A DNA stretch of 40,297 nucleotides from UBA9337 sp038331135 (GCA_038331135.1 JBBQOS010000003.1:1-40297); one strand, 5' to 3'. Positions 24,784 through 32,947 are shown, counted from the stretch's first letter. The notes: generated by a model from the letters alone, not told the origin. Translations and numbers: made by a program.

Positions 24784-26205
24784 TTATTTTTGATTAGAAA
24801 ATAGTAAAATTTTAATTTCACTAACCATAATAGCTTTAGTTAACCAAAGAAATAATCCGTAAATGAAAAGACTACCTGCTCCAGCATAAATAAAATTTAA
24901 ATCTCTAAAAATAGCCAAAAATATTATCATAAAAAATCCAGAAAAAAATATTCTACCCCACCCCTTTATTGAAACTTTATAACCCACATATTTATTAACA
25001 AAATAAGCTGTTAGAACAACTACTAAAAATTCCGTCAACAAAGAAACCACCGCTGCTCCATTATAAGAATATTTTGGAATAAATATCATATTTAAACTAA
25101 TATTAAAAATTGCGCAAAATGATAGAATATACATCAATTTTTTTTGCAAATTAGCCGCCAACAAAATACTATTAAAAAGATTTCCAAAGAATATAAAAGC
25201 TAGCGCAACTATCAATACCCTTAAAACATTGGCTGATATTACGAATTCTCGACCACCAATTATACTAATCACATCTTCGGCCAGAAAAAGTGTTCCAATA
25301 ACTAGCGGAATAACTATAAGGATAAAAACTTTAGATGTTTCATTGATTACTTTAGTAAATTTAAGCTTATCCGAAAAAACATAAGCAGAAAGAAGTGGTA
25401 AAATAAGACCCACTATCATACCTGGAAAAAAAGTAATATTCTCAATTATTTTATAAGCCATATTGTAAATACCCACCGCCTCACTTCCTTTTAAGAAAGA
25501 CAACATAATAGTGTCCATTTTAAAGTATAGAAAAGTAACGAAAGCAGATATTCCAACCGGAAAAGACATTTTCAAAAATTTTTTCCAATAATTAAAATCG
25601 AAATCCAAAGAAAATTTAATATATTTACGGCTCAAAAATACCACTATCACAAAAACAAACATTGAGCTTATTAAAACTGATAAAATAATTGACGTAAAAC
25701 CCCAATCATTCTTAATTGCTAGCATAATAAAAAGAACTTGTATTATTTTTCCAACCAATTCTGCTATGGTAACTTTATCCATTCTTAAATTTTTCTGGAA
25801 TACTCCATTAAAAACCATATAGGAAGAAGAAAATGTATACGATAAAGCGATGATCAAAATCCCTTTTTTAAGATCATCTGAATACGGTAGAAAAATAAAA
25901 AGCAAAGGTGCAATTATAAATAAAGCTAGTGAGCTCAGAAGTCTTAAAGAAAAAACATTGCTCATTATTTTTTTTTCATCTGCGTTTTGACGAGATATTT
26001 CTCTGGTTGCAATTGAATACAAGCCCAAATCCAAAATAGCTCCAAAGAAAGAAAGGACCGCCAACACCGTTGCATAATCACCAAAACCGCCTATTCCCAG
26101 ATATCTAGTAATAAAGCCGATGTTGACCAAAGCTAAAGTTGTTGAACAAATCTTAGCGATAGTGCTGGTTGCCACGTTATAAGCTATTTTTCGAGCAAGA
26201 ACCAT
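24784..26205 (-). CDS. Polysaccharide flippase (Wzx/MATE-like)
   Basis: A 473-aa protein with 12-14 membrane segments. The N-terminus (KIAYNVATSTIAKICSTTLA, then YLGIGGFGDYATVLA) is typical of the oligosaccharide flippase family (PF01943/PF13440). It would move lipid-linked sugar units across the membrane for polymerisation. It is the first of three minus-strand genes for surface polysaccharide, and the ligase/polymerase-like gene lies convergent at the end of that group. Only 25 bases separate it from jag. Confidence 0.9.
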   Translation of the reverse strand: MVLARKIAYNVATSTIAKICSTTLALVNIGFITRYLGIGGFGDYATVLAVLSFFGAILDLGLYSIATREISRQNADEKKIMSNVFSLRLLSSLALFIIAPLLFIFLPYSDDLKKGILIIALSYTFSSSYMVFNGVFQKNLRMDKVTIAELVGKIIQVLFIMLAIKNDWGFTSIILSVLISSMFVFVIVVFLSRKYIKFSLDFDFNYWKKFLKMSFPVGISAFVTFLYFKMDTIMLSFLKGSEAVGIYNMAYKIIENITFFPGMIVGLILPLLSAYVFSDKLKFTKVINETSKVFILIVIPLVIGTLFLAEDVISIIGGREFVISANVLRVLIVALAFIFFGNLFNSILLAANLQKKLMYILSFCAIFNISLNMIFIPKYSYNGAAVVSLLTEFLVVVLTAYFVNKYVGYKVSIKGWGRIFFSGFFMIIFLAIFRDLNFIYAGAGSLFIYGLFLWLTKAIMVSEIKILLFSNQK

Positions 26206-26230
26206 CGTTTAAATATTAATTTCTTTTACA

Positions 26231-26701
26231 CTATAAAGATGCGGGTTTTATAACCACTCGTCTTTCTTCTTCTGTGCCAATACTTTCTGTTATGACATCT
26301 TCGTCATCAGCTAAAACCATATGCACCAATCTTCTATTATAAGCCGACATTGGTCGCATAACAATTGTTTTTTTTTCTAAAACTACTTGTTTGGCTATAG
26401 ACTTAGCTGCCTCAATCACAGAAATTTCTTGATCTTTTTTATAAAAATTAACATCCAAAATAAACTTTATATTTTCATCTGTCTGTCTTCTCACTAGCAA
26501 CCTAACGATATGTTGCATGGCCTGCAAGCTATCGCCATTTTGGCCAATTATAAAATTCACATCTTTTTGAGTTTTTATATTACAAATAAATTTATTACCC
26601 TCATCCTCAGAGTTTACAACATCCACCTCTCCTTCAAATCCGAGTTTTTTTAATAAATCTTCTGTCGTAGACTTTATTATTTGATTATTTTTTTTATCCA
26701 T
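26231..26701 (-). CDS. jag: Jag/KhpB RNA-binding protein (KH and R3H domains)
   Basis: A 156-aa protein. A KH domain with the GxxG loop GQNG (53-56, in VNFIIGQNGDSLQAMQH) is followed by an R3H domain with Arg123 and His127 (NRRLVHMVLADD) and the usual ending TEEERRVVIKP. The N-terminal Jag_N domain of Firmicutes KhpB is absent. The protein binds RNA and is functionally linked to YidC and cell elongation in other bacteria. The gene starts four bases after the yidC stop, and the pair is conserved next to oriC. Confidence 0.93.
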   Translation of the reverse strand: MDKKNNQIIKSTTEDLLKKLGFEGEVDVVNSEDEGNKFICNIKTQKDVNFIIGQNGDSLQAMQHIVRLLVRRQTDENIKFILDVNFYKKDQEISVIEAAKSIAKQVVLEKKTIVMRPMSAYNRRLVHMVLADDEDVITESIGTEEERRVVIKPASL

Positions 26702-26705
26702 AAAT

Positions 26706-27458
26706 TTATTTTTTTAAAGTATTCTCTTTTTTAAAAATATACAATTGTTGTAAAACAGAAAAAATTGTTGAAAATAACCAATACACAGAAAGTGCTGCTG
26801 CAAATTTAATTCCAATAAAAAGTGTCAAAGCTGGTCCCAAAATTAACATCTGCTTATTCATAATTTCTGAAAAATCAGGCTCTGAAGAATTTTTATCTTT
26901 TTTAAACCCGCTTGTCTCATTATTTCTTTTAGTTTTATTCATCATTAACTTAGTTTGCCAAAATTGAGCAGCGGCCGCTAAAATTGCGATTGGGATACTG
27001 GGCTTCAATAAATCAACTAAGCCTATAAATATATGATTTATTTCCCCGGGACTTTTTATAAAAGAATATAAATCTGATCCATTAACAACCAACCCAGCAC
27101 CAGAAATATTTATAATTACTCGATAAATAGCGATTAAAAAAATTAATTGTACTATTATAGGAAAGCATCCCGAAAAAGGATTCACTTTATTTTCCTTATA
27201 AAATTTCATAACTTCTTTGGTTTGTTTTTCTTTGTCATCCTTATATTTAACCTGAATTTTTTTTAATTCTGGCTGAATTTCTTGCATTCTTTTTTGAGAT
27301 TGAATTTGTTTTTTTGACAATGGAATAAGCGCTGCTTTTAACAATATAGTAACAGCAATAATAGCGATACCAAAATCTCCCCCAGGAATAATATTATAAA
27401 TAAAAATTAAAATATTATAAATAGGTTGATAAATTAATTCGTGAAAAAGAGTAGTCAT
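26706..27458 (-). CDS. yidC: Membrane protein insertase YidC
   Basis: A 250-aa YidC/Oxa1 core protein without the large periplasmic domain or a lipoprotein signal. It has five membrane segments, and a basic cytoplasmic hairpin (KKQIQSQKRMQEIQPELKKI, about 49-68) follows the first. The groove residue, usually Arg in this position (LLIRL in Firmicutes), is Lys41 here (ILLKAALIPL). NPFSGCFPIIVQ is the conserved second-segment block. It inserts membrane proteins with or without Sec. It sits between rpmH and jag, all on the minus strand. Confidence 0.95.
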   Translation of the reverse strand: MTTLFHELIYQPIYNILIFIYNIIPGGDFGIAIIAVTILLKAALIPLSKKQIQSQKRMQEIQPELKKIQVKYKDDKEKQTKEVMKFYKENKVNPFSGCFPIIVQLIFLIAIYRVIINISGAGLVVNGSDLYSFIKSPGEINHIFIGLVDLLKPSIPIAILAAAAQFWQTKLMMNKTKRNNETSGFKKDKNSSEPDFSEIMNKQMLILGPALTLFIGIKFAAALSVYWLFSTIFSVLQQLYIFKKENTLKK

Positions 27459-27490
27459 AATTAAAATGTTTTTGTTTTCTAGTTAATAAA

Positions 27491-27631
27491 TTATACAGCC
27501 AATTTTTTTCTTCCTTTTTGACGTCTTCGCTTAATAACTTCTTGGCCATTCGTAGTACTCATTCTTTCTAAAAAACCATGTGTTTTAGCACGTTTTCTTT
27601 TTTTTGGTTGATATGTTCTTTTTGTACTCAT
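27491..27631 (-). CDS. rpmH: 50S ribosomal protein L34
   Basis: A 46-aa, highly basic protein starting STKRTYQPKKRKRAKTHGF and ending RRRQKGRKKLAV, the standard L34 pattern (TYQPsk...HGF..RM....G..v...RR.KGRk.L). The start is ATG at 27631. It lies 32 bases upstream of yidC on the same strand. In most bacteria rnpA lies between rpmH and yidC; here it does not. Confidence 0.97.
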   Translation of the reverse strand: MSTKRTYQPKKRKRAKTHGFLERMSTTNGQEVIKRRRQKGRKKLAV

Positions 27632-27758
27632 ATATTTTTATACATTCTTAAAATAATTATTTATTCAATGTTTTAAAATTATCATATATATTACTATTTG
27701 TCGAGGGTTTTGCTTTTTTATTATCAAAGTGCTTTAATTAAAGCATAGTCTTAAAAAT

Positions 27759-28091
27759 ATGTTTTCAAAAAAATACAAACTAGTTCAAAAAAAGGAATTT
27801 GATTTAATTTATAAAAAAGGTACCCTATTCCAATCGGACTATTTAAATGTGCACATTTTACCCAATAGTTTAAATTATAGCCGTTTTACCATTGTCGTTT
27901 CTAAAGCAGTTTCAAATAAAGCTGTGGAAAGAAACAAAATAAAAAGAATTTTAAAAAATATTTTCTTTAGTTTAAATATAAAATTAAACCATTCTATAGA
28001 TGTTATTGTAACCACCTTACCTGGAATAAGCACGATAAAAACACTTATTCTAAAAGAAAAGTTTGAGAATTTATTTAATAAAATAAACTAA
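27759..28091 (+). CDS. rnpA: Ribonuclease P protein component
   Basis: A 110-aa basic protein. It opens KKYKLVQKKEFDLIYKKG and contains RFTIVVSKAVSNKAVERNKI then KRILKN (42-67), the conserved RNR region that contacts RNase P RNA. With the RNA subunit it removes 5' leaders from pre-tRNA. It reads away from rpmH, sharing a 127-bp divergent promoter region, instead of following rpmH in the same operon. Its 3' side opens straight into the parS array. Confidence 0.95.
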   Translation: MFSKKYKLVQKKEFDLIYKKGTLFQSDYLNVHILPNSLNYSRFTIVVSKAVSNKAVERNKIKRILKNIFFSLNIKLNHSIDVIVTTLPGISTIKTLILKEKFENLFNKIN

Positions 28092-28431
28092 GTTTGAATT
28101 AAAAATTAAATATCATAGTATTTTAGTATGATATTAATAACTTTAAGTATTATTGTTTCACGTGAAACAATTAAAGCTAGTTATATTAAAAAAACATTCC
28201 CCAAGGGAAATTGCCTCACAAAAATTAATAAGACCAGATAATTAAAATATGCAATGTTCCACGTGGAACATTTATTTACCTATTAACAACATTAGATTAT
28301 ACCCAAAAAAATTAATAGGAAACATTAAATTAATTTATTTATTAACAACTCTTGATTACTAAAAATTATAAGCGTTGTTCCACGTGAAACAATTATATGT
28401 GTATGGTTAATATATAAAGTTAGAATAGTCT

Positions 28432-28458
28432 AAAAATCCTTATAATGTAAGGATTTTT
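28432..28458. terminator. Perfect 11-bp hairpin between parS sites 3 and 4
   Basis: AAAAATCCTTA (28432-28442) and TAAGGATTTTT (28448-28458) pair perfectly with a 5-base loop. The T-rich right arm could terminate transcription from rnpA. The element is symmetric, so it could act from either side. Confidence 0.5.
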
Positions 28459-28460
28459 AT

Positions 28461-28476
28461 AAAGTTTACAAACTTT
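28461..28476. repeat. A/T inverted repeat, AAAGTTT-AC-AAACTTT
   Basis: 7-bp arms with a 2-base spacer lie directly after the 28432-28458 hairpin. Close relatives occur at 28891-28906 (AAAGTTTTAAAACTTT) and 29705-29730. Confidence 0.6.
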
Positions 28477-28890
28477 TTTAAACCTTAAAATTAATAAAAA
28501 ATTCAATTTAATATTAATTGTTCCACGTGGAACTTAATAAAAAATTATTGTAATTACAAATATTGTTCCACGTGGAACATTTTAAATTAATTAAAATTAA
28601 CCACAGAAAATTAATTTATTTAATTTTAAATACAAACCGATGTTCCACGTGGAACATTTTAAATTTTATTTTTATTTAACTACTTGTTCCACGTGGAACA
28701 ATTAGTTTGTTTTAATTATTTCCTAAATTTATACAAAATAATTCTCCACTATTTTACTCCAGCGTGTTTCACGTGGAACAATTGTCCATAAATCTAAGTA
28801 GTTTTATTAATTGTTTCACGTGGAACAATTTACTTTATATGCCTTAAATTAAATACATACTTGAAATACTTATAAATAGGGCTTTTATTT

Positions 28891-28906
28891 AAAGTTTTAA
28901 AACTTT
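28891..28906. repeat. A/T palindrome AAAGTTTTAAAACTTT
   Basis: A perfect 16-bp palindrome lies between parS sites 9 and 10, in the only wide gap in the middle of the array. It belongs to the same motif family as 28461-28476 and 29705-29730. Confidence 0.6.
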
Positions 28907-29704
28907 TTAATAGACCCATTGATGCACCTAATTTTATAATCATTTAAAATATTGTTCCACGTGGAACAATAAATACACACACTTAACTTAAACCTAAAAA
29001 AAATTATTGTTTTTTATTCAAATGTAAATTATTTGTTTCACGTGGAACAATATAAAAAGTAAACATGTGATTTGTGTTTGTTTCACGTGGAACATATTAA
29101 AAATAAATTTTTTTTAATAAAAGTTTTTATTTAAACTCATATTTATTGTTCCACGTGGAACACAATAGAATAATTTTTTAATATGTTTTTATATAATTTA
29201 GCACATTTCCCTTAAATAAAGGTTTTTAATAAAATTTATACACTTTTAGCACTATTATTTTTGTATCTAACAATAAATTATTTTAAAACTATTGTTCCAC
29301 GTGGAACATTTTTAATATACAAGCAATATTTATTGGATAATTGTTCCACGTGAAACTTAAAAAATAATACACGCTATATTATATAAGTTATCAACAGTTT
29401 ATTAAATAATTCTATTTGACTAGATTATATATTTATTGTATAATATTAATAACTACTATAACTACTTATTTAGCTAAAATATAATTAACCGCTTTAATTG
29501 CTAATTATAGCCACGTTATTTATAAAAATTCGATACTATTTGTTATTATTTTCCACATATAAGCATTTTGTGGCTTCAAATAAGGCTAATTTTAAATATT
29601 TAAAATTAACCGAGTTACATAAAAAATATACCCATCCACCCCTAATTGCTTTTTTTTATAAACTAAATAGCTATTTTATTTAATCTTTTATTATTTTAAA
29701 TACT

Positions 29705-29730
29705 ATATAAAGTTTTACAAAACTTTATAT
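29705..29730. promoter_or_regulatory. 12-bp inverted repeat upstream of dnaA
   Basis: ATATAAAGTTTT (29705-29716) and AAAACTTTATAT (29719-29730) are perfect arms with a 2-base spacer, about 120 bases before the dnaA start. Together with the two similar elements in the parS array it may be a protein-binding motif of the origin region. Confidence 0.6.
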
Positions 29731-29753
29731 TATGTTAAGATATAAAAGTTAAC

Positions 29754-29813
29754 TTATCCACAACTTACTAAATTATTTTACATTCTTATTTTTGTTATTT
29801 TTTGTGTTATAAT
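29754..29813 (+). promoter_or_regulatory. dnaA promoter with upstream DnaA box
   Basis: TTATCCACA (29754-29762) is a perfect DnaA box. TGTTATAAT (29805-29813) is an extended -10 with consensus TATAAT at 29808-29813. The dnaA ATG is 38 bases after it. The -35 is weak, as is common with extended -10 promoters. The DnaA box upstream suggests autoregulation. Confidence 0.6.
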
Positions 29814-29851
29814 TTTAAAAAATAATTTTATTTCCTTTAGTTTAAAGCATT

Positions 29852-31225
29852 ATGAATAATGAAGATTTATGGAAGGCTGTGTTGGGTGAAATAGAGTTGT
29901 CTCTTTCTAGGCCACAGTTTATAACATGGTTTAAAGATACATTTATAATATCCAATGAAAATGGTAAGGTTCTTATTGGCGTACCCAATGGTTTTTCTAA
30001 AGAATGGCTAGAAAATAAATTTAATACCAATATTATAAAAGCACTCAAAAATTTTCAAGAAAACATTATCGAAGTCTCTTGTTCTATTTATTCTCCTCAA
30101 GAAAAAATATCTCACAATATAGATGGCGCTGGGGGGGGGAAATTAGGGGATCAAACAATTAACTTAAAAAACACCAAAACAATTACTCCACAAATTAATT
30201 TCTTTCAAAACACTAATCTTAATTCAAGATATACTTTTGATAATTTTGTGATAGGCGAAAACAACGAACTAGCTAGGGCTGCATGCTATGCCGTTTCCCA
30301 AAATCCCGGCACTCAATACAATCCTCTTTTTATTTATGGGGATGTGGGTCTAGGTAAAACCCACTTACTTCAATCAATTGGCAATGAAATACTTAGAAAC
30401 GACTCCAATAAAAATATTATTTATATTTCATCAGAAGGATTTACCACAGAACTAGTTAATTCCATAAAAAATCAAACAATAGATAAATTTAAAAACAAAT
30501 ATCAACAAGCTGATTTATTAATAATTGACGATATTCAATTTATTTCTGGAAAAGAAAAGACTCAAGATATTTTTTTCCACATATTTAACTCCCTTTATCA
30601 ATTAAATAAACAAATTGTTATTAGCAGTGATAGGCCACCAAGCAATATTCAAATCTTAGAAGATCGTTTACGCTCCAGATTTGAAGGTGGAATGATTACA
30701 GATATTGGAAATCCTGACCTAGAAACTCGTTTAGCTATTTTACAAACAAAACTTAATGAGAAGAAATTCTTTTTAAGCGACGATATTTTGAGATTTATAG
30801 CGGAAAATATAAAAAATAATATTCGAGAGTTAGAAGGGGCTTTAAATAAGCTTGTAGCTACTTTTGAATTAAATAAAAAAAATCCCACCATTGAAGAAAC
30901 TAAGAAAATATTATCTTCTATTTTAATTTCCAAGCAAGAACTAGCTATTACTAAAAAAGATATTATTGGATCTGTTATAAGTTTTTTTGAAATAACCAAA
31001 GAAGATTTAATGAGTAAAAGTAGAAAAAAGAAAGTGGCATTACCTAGACAAATTTCTATGTTTCTATTTAAGCGTGAATTAAAAATGTCTTATCCTGAAA
31101 TTGGAGAATATTTTCAAAGAGATCACACTACAGCCCTTCACGCTTTTAATAAAATTAACAAAGATATGTCTAATGATTCTAAAATAAATAGTGATATAGA
31201 ATATATATTAAAGACATTACGTTAA
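29852..31225 (+). CDS. dnaA: Chromosomal replication initiator DnaA
   Basis: A 457-aa protein with all four domains. Domain I (about 1-75) starts EDLWKAVLGEIELSLSRPQF. A short linker domain II (about 82-120) contains a Gly tract encoded by nine G in a row. The AAA+ domain III has Walker A GDVGLGKT (163-170), Walker B LLIIDDIQF (222-230) and the arginine finger in RLRSRF. Domain IV binds DnaA boxes through a helix-turn-helix with RDHTTALHAF (423-432). It opens oriC in its ATP form. DnaA boxes lie on both sides of the gene. Confidence 0.97.
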   Translation: MNNEDLWKAVLGEIELSLSRPQFITWFKDTFIISNENGKVLIGVPNGFSKEWLENKFNTNIIKALKNFQENIIEVSCSIYSPQEKISHNIDGAGGGKLGDQTINLKNTKTITPQINFFQNTNLNSRYTFDNFVIGENNELARAACYAVSQNPGTQYNPLFIYGDVGLGKTHLLQSIGNEILRNDSNKNIIYISSEGFTTELVNSIKNQTIDKFKNKYQQADLLIIDDIQFISGKEKTQDIFFHIFNSLYQLNKQIVISSDRPPSNIQILEDRLRSRFEGGMITDIGNPDLETRLAILQTKLNEKKFFLSDDILRFIAENIKNNIRELEGALNKLVATFELNKKNPTIEETKKILSSILISKQELAITKKDIIGSVISFFEITKEDLMSKSRKKKVALPRQISMFLFKRELKMSYPEIGEYFQRDHTTALHAFNKINKDMSNDSKINSDIEYILKTLR

Positions 31226-31522
31226 TATTTTATTAATAAACTGTGGATAAGTGCCAATAACCTGTGGATAAGTATGTTAATTTCTCCTGAGTTTAATTTA
31301 ACTACCTGTTAATAAAATCTGTCAACTCTTATTTAAACTACTTATCCCTTAATTATCCCTGGGTTATACTTTGGCTTATTGTAAGATTATAAACAATATA
31401 TTATAATATTCTAACCTTAATTCATAAGAACAATTTAAGTTATTAACAGGTTTTTAATCCTTAATAATAGTAATAATAATTTATATATTTATATAAAAAC
31501 ATTATTAACTACTAATACACCC
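31226..31522. other. oriC: Putative oriC (dnaA-dnaN intergenic region)
   Basis: Two perfect DnaA boxes in reverse orientation (TGTGGATAA, 31242-31250 and 31263-31271) are followed by two near-boxes TTATCCCTT (31342-31350) and TTATCCCTG (31353-31361). Next comes AT-rich DNA with a trinucleotide-like run TAATAATAGTAATAATAAT (31462-31480) that resembles DnaA-trio unwinding elements. The region lies at the switch in gene orientation and directly upstream of dnaN, the usual place for oriC. Confidence 0.75.
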
Positions 31523-32662
31523 ATGAAATTGATTTGTACTCAAGAAAATTTTAAAAAAGCTATTTCTATTGTCGATAAAATAACTGCTAAACAAATTACT
31601 TTACCTATTTTAAAAAACATACTAATTGAAACAAAGGATGGGAGATTATTTTTTTCGGCTACTAATTTAGAAATAGGAATAATTATTAAAATTGGAGCCA
31701 AAATAGAACGTGAAGGAAAAATAGCTGTGCCATCGAAGTTAATAAGTGAATTTATATCTAATCTTCCTCAAGAGGAAAATATTGAAATTGAATTAAATGG
31801 ACAGATATTAAATATAAATTGTGGAAAATATAAAGCTAAGATAAATTGTTTAGATTCAGAGGATTTTCCTATTATTCCAGAAAGGAAAGGGGAATATCAA
31901 TTTAGTATTAAAAATGATATATTTAAAGATATTATTAATAAATCCCTAAGCTCTGTTAGTTTAAATGATATTAGGGTTGAATTTACTGGAGTAAATTTAT
32001 CTTTTTTTGATAATAAAATTTATTTTGCTTCTACTGATAGTTTTCGCTTAAGTGAATATGAAATTGAAGTTAAAGAAATGGATGATTATAAAGAAATAAA
32101 AAACACCACCGCCATTATTCCCGCAGAAACATTAAGGGAATTAAATAAAATACTACATAATAGTAGTGATAATGATAAAACATTAATTACTATTGAAAAT
32201 AATCAAGTATTTTTTGATGTTGGTGATATTAAAATGGTTTCAAGGTTGATAAATGGAAAATACCCACCTTATAAACAAATAATTCCCAGTGAATTTAAAA
32301 CAGAAGTGTTGATAAATAAGGGAGAATTATTACAATCTATAAAAATAGCTAGTGTTTTTACAAAAAAAACAGATGGAGAGATTAATATTATAGTAGAAAA
32401 CGATAAAAATTTAATAGTAAAATCTAGTTTACGAGAGTCGGGTGAGAATCAAACAGAATTAGTTATTGAAAAAAACGGTGAAAATCAAGATTTTGTTCTA
32501 AATCCAAGATATTTAATTGATGGTTTAAATGTGATGGATGAGGTTAATATTAAAATTATGATAAATGATAGTTTTTCTCCTATAATTTTAAAAATGGTTA
32601 ATAATAAAGATGGAAAAAGTGTGGATAATTTTATTTACATTATAATGCCGATTAGAAAATAA
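31523..32662 (+). CDS. dnaN: DNA polymerase III subunit beta (sliding clamp)
   Basis: A 379-aa, full-length clamp with three similar domains. Family blocks include the N-terminal KLICTQENFKKAISIVDKI and TLPILKNILIE, ATNLEIGI, FASTDSFRLSEYE near residue 175, MVSRLINGKYPPYKQIIP near 240 and the closing VDNFIYIIMPIRK. It tethers polymerase to DNA. It follows the putative oriC and is directly joined to the dciA-like gene: its stop TAA (32660-32662) touches the next ATG. A perfect TGTGGATAA 9-mer lies inside it at 32630. Confidence 0.96.
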   Translation: MKLICTQENFKKAISIVDKITAKQITLPILKNILIETKDGRLFFSATNLEIGIIIKIGAKIEREGKIAVPSKLISEFISNLPQEENIEIELNGQILNINCGKYKAKINCLDSEDFPIIPERKGEYQFSIKNDIFKDIINKSLSSVSLNDIRVEFTGVNLSFFDNKIYFASTDSFRLSEYEIEVKEMDDYKEIKNTTAIIPAETLRELNKILHNSSDNDKTLITIENNQVFFDVGDIKMVSRLINGKYPPYKQIIPSEFKTEVLINKGELLQSIKIASVFTKKTDGEINIIVENDKNLIVKSSLRESGENQTELVIEKNGENQDFVLNPRYLIDGLNVMDEVNIKIMINDSFSPIILKMVNNKDGKSVDNFIYIIMPIRK

Positions 32663-32947
32663 ATGAAAGCGATAGGAAAATTTCTTGAATTTAAGAAAGT
32701 ACAACGAAAGAAAAGTATTGATAATGAGAGTATTTTTTATATCTTGAAAAATATTATTAAGGTTAAATATGGAGAAGTGGGGTCTTTAAGTGTTCAGCCT
32801 AGTTATTATAAGGATGGGGTAATTTTTTTAAAAACTAGTAATTCCAATTGGGCTAATGAAATCTGGTTAAATAAAAAAATGATAATTAATGAAATAAATA
32901 ATAAAATTGGAGAAATAGAGGTTAAGGAAATTAAACTTAAGAATTAA
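32663..32947 (+). CDS. dciA: DUF721/DciA-like protein
   Basis: A 94-aa protein of the DUF721 family: a central beta-alpha domain with GVIFLKTSNSNWANEIWLNK, then a helix and a final strand (EVKEIKLKN). DciA is the ancestral loader of the replicative helicase DnaB in bacteria without DnaC or DnaI. The start codon touches the dnaN stop, so translation is probably coupled. Actinobacteria also have a DUF721 gene near dnaN, but there recF lies between; here recF is absent. Assignment relies on the Trp-containing block and context. Confidence 0.8.
   Translation: MKAIGKFLEFKKVQRKKSIDNESIFYILKNIIKVKYGEVGSLSVQPSYYKDGVIFLKTSNSNWANEIWLNKKMIINEINNKIGEIEVKEIKLKN

Larger units (their letters stand above)
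28154..29357. repeat. parS: Array of 15 parS (ParB-binding) sites
   Basis: Fifteen 16-bp palindromes fit TGTTYCACGTGRAACA. They start at 28154, 28255, 28376, 28519, 28564, 28641, 28685, 28765, 28812, 28953, 29034, 29079, 29147, 29293 and 29342. Seven are the perfect dyad TGTTCCACGTGGAACA and one is TGTTTCACGTGAAACA. The others are mixed half-sites; two (28519 and 29342) end in T instead of A. These match the known parS consensus of Bacillus and Pseudomonas. ParB loads here, spreads as a CTP-dependent clamp and recruits SMC. No parA or parB is in the window. Confidence 0.95.
28092..29851. other. Gene-free origin-proximal region with parS array
   Basis: About 1.76 kb with no credible gene; a 61-codon plus-strand frame near 29500 has random AT-rich composition. 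It contains 15 parS-like palindromes (28154-29357), several A/T inverted repeats, DnaA-box-like 9-mers (29388-29396 and 29754-29762) and the dnaA promoter. Confidence 0.9.

Noticed and set aside
28154..29357. CRISPR array
   Set aside because: The repeats are only 16 bp, fully palindromic and unevenly spaced, and match parS; there are no cas genes.
28154..29357. Set of intrinsic terminators or E-box-like regulatory sites (CACGTG cores)
   Set aside because: No T-tracts consistently follow the palindromes and there are no genes between them; the 16-bp match to parS explains the whole motif.
29498..29683. 61-codon plus-strand frame between the parS array and dnaA
   Set aside because: Composition is random AT-rich, with no start signal or recognisable domain; it overlaps non-coding origin DNA.
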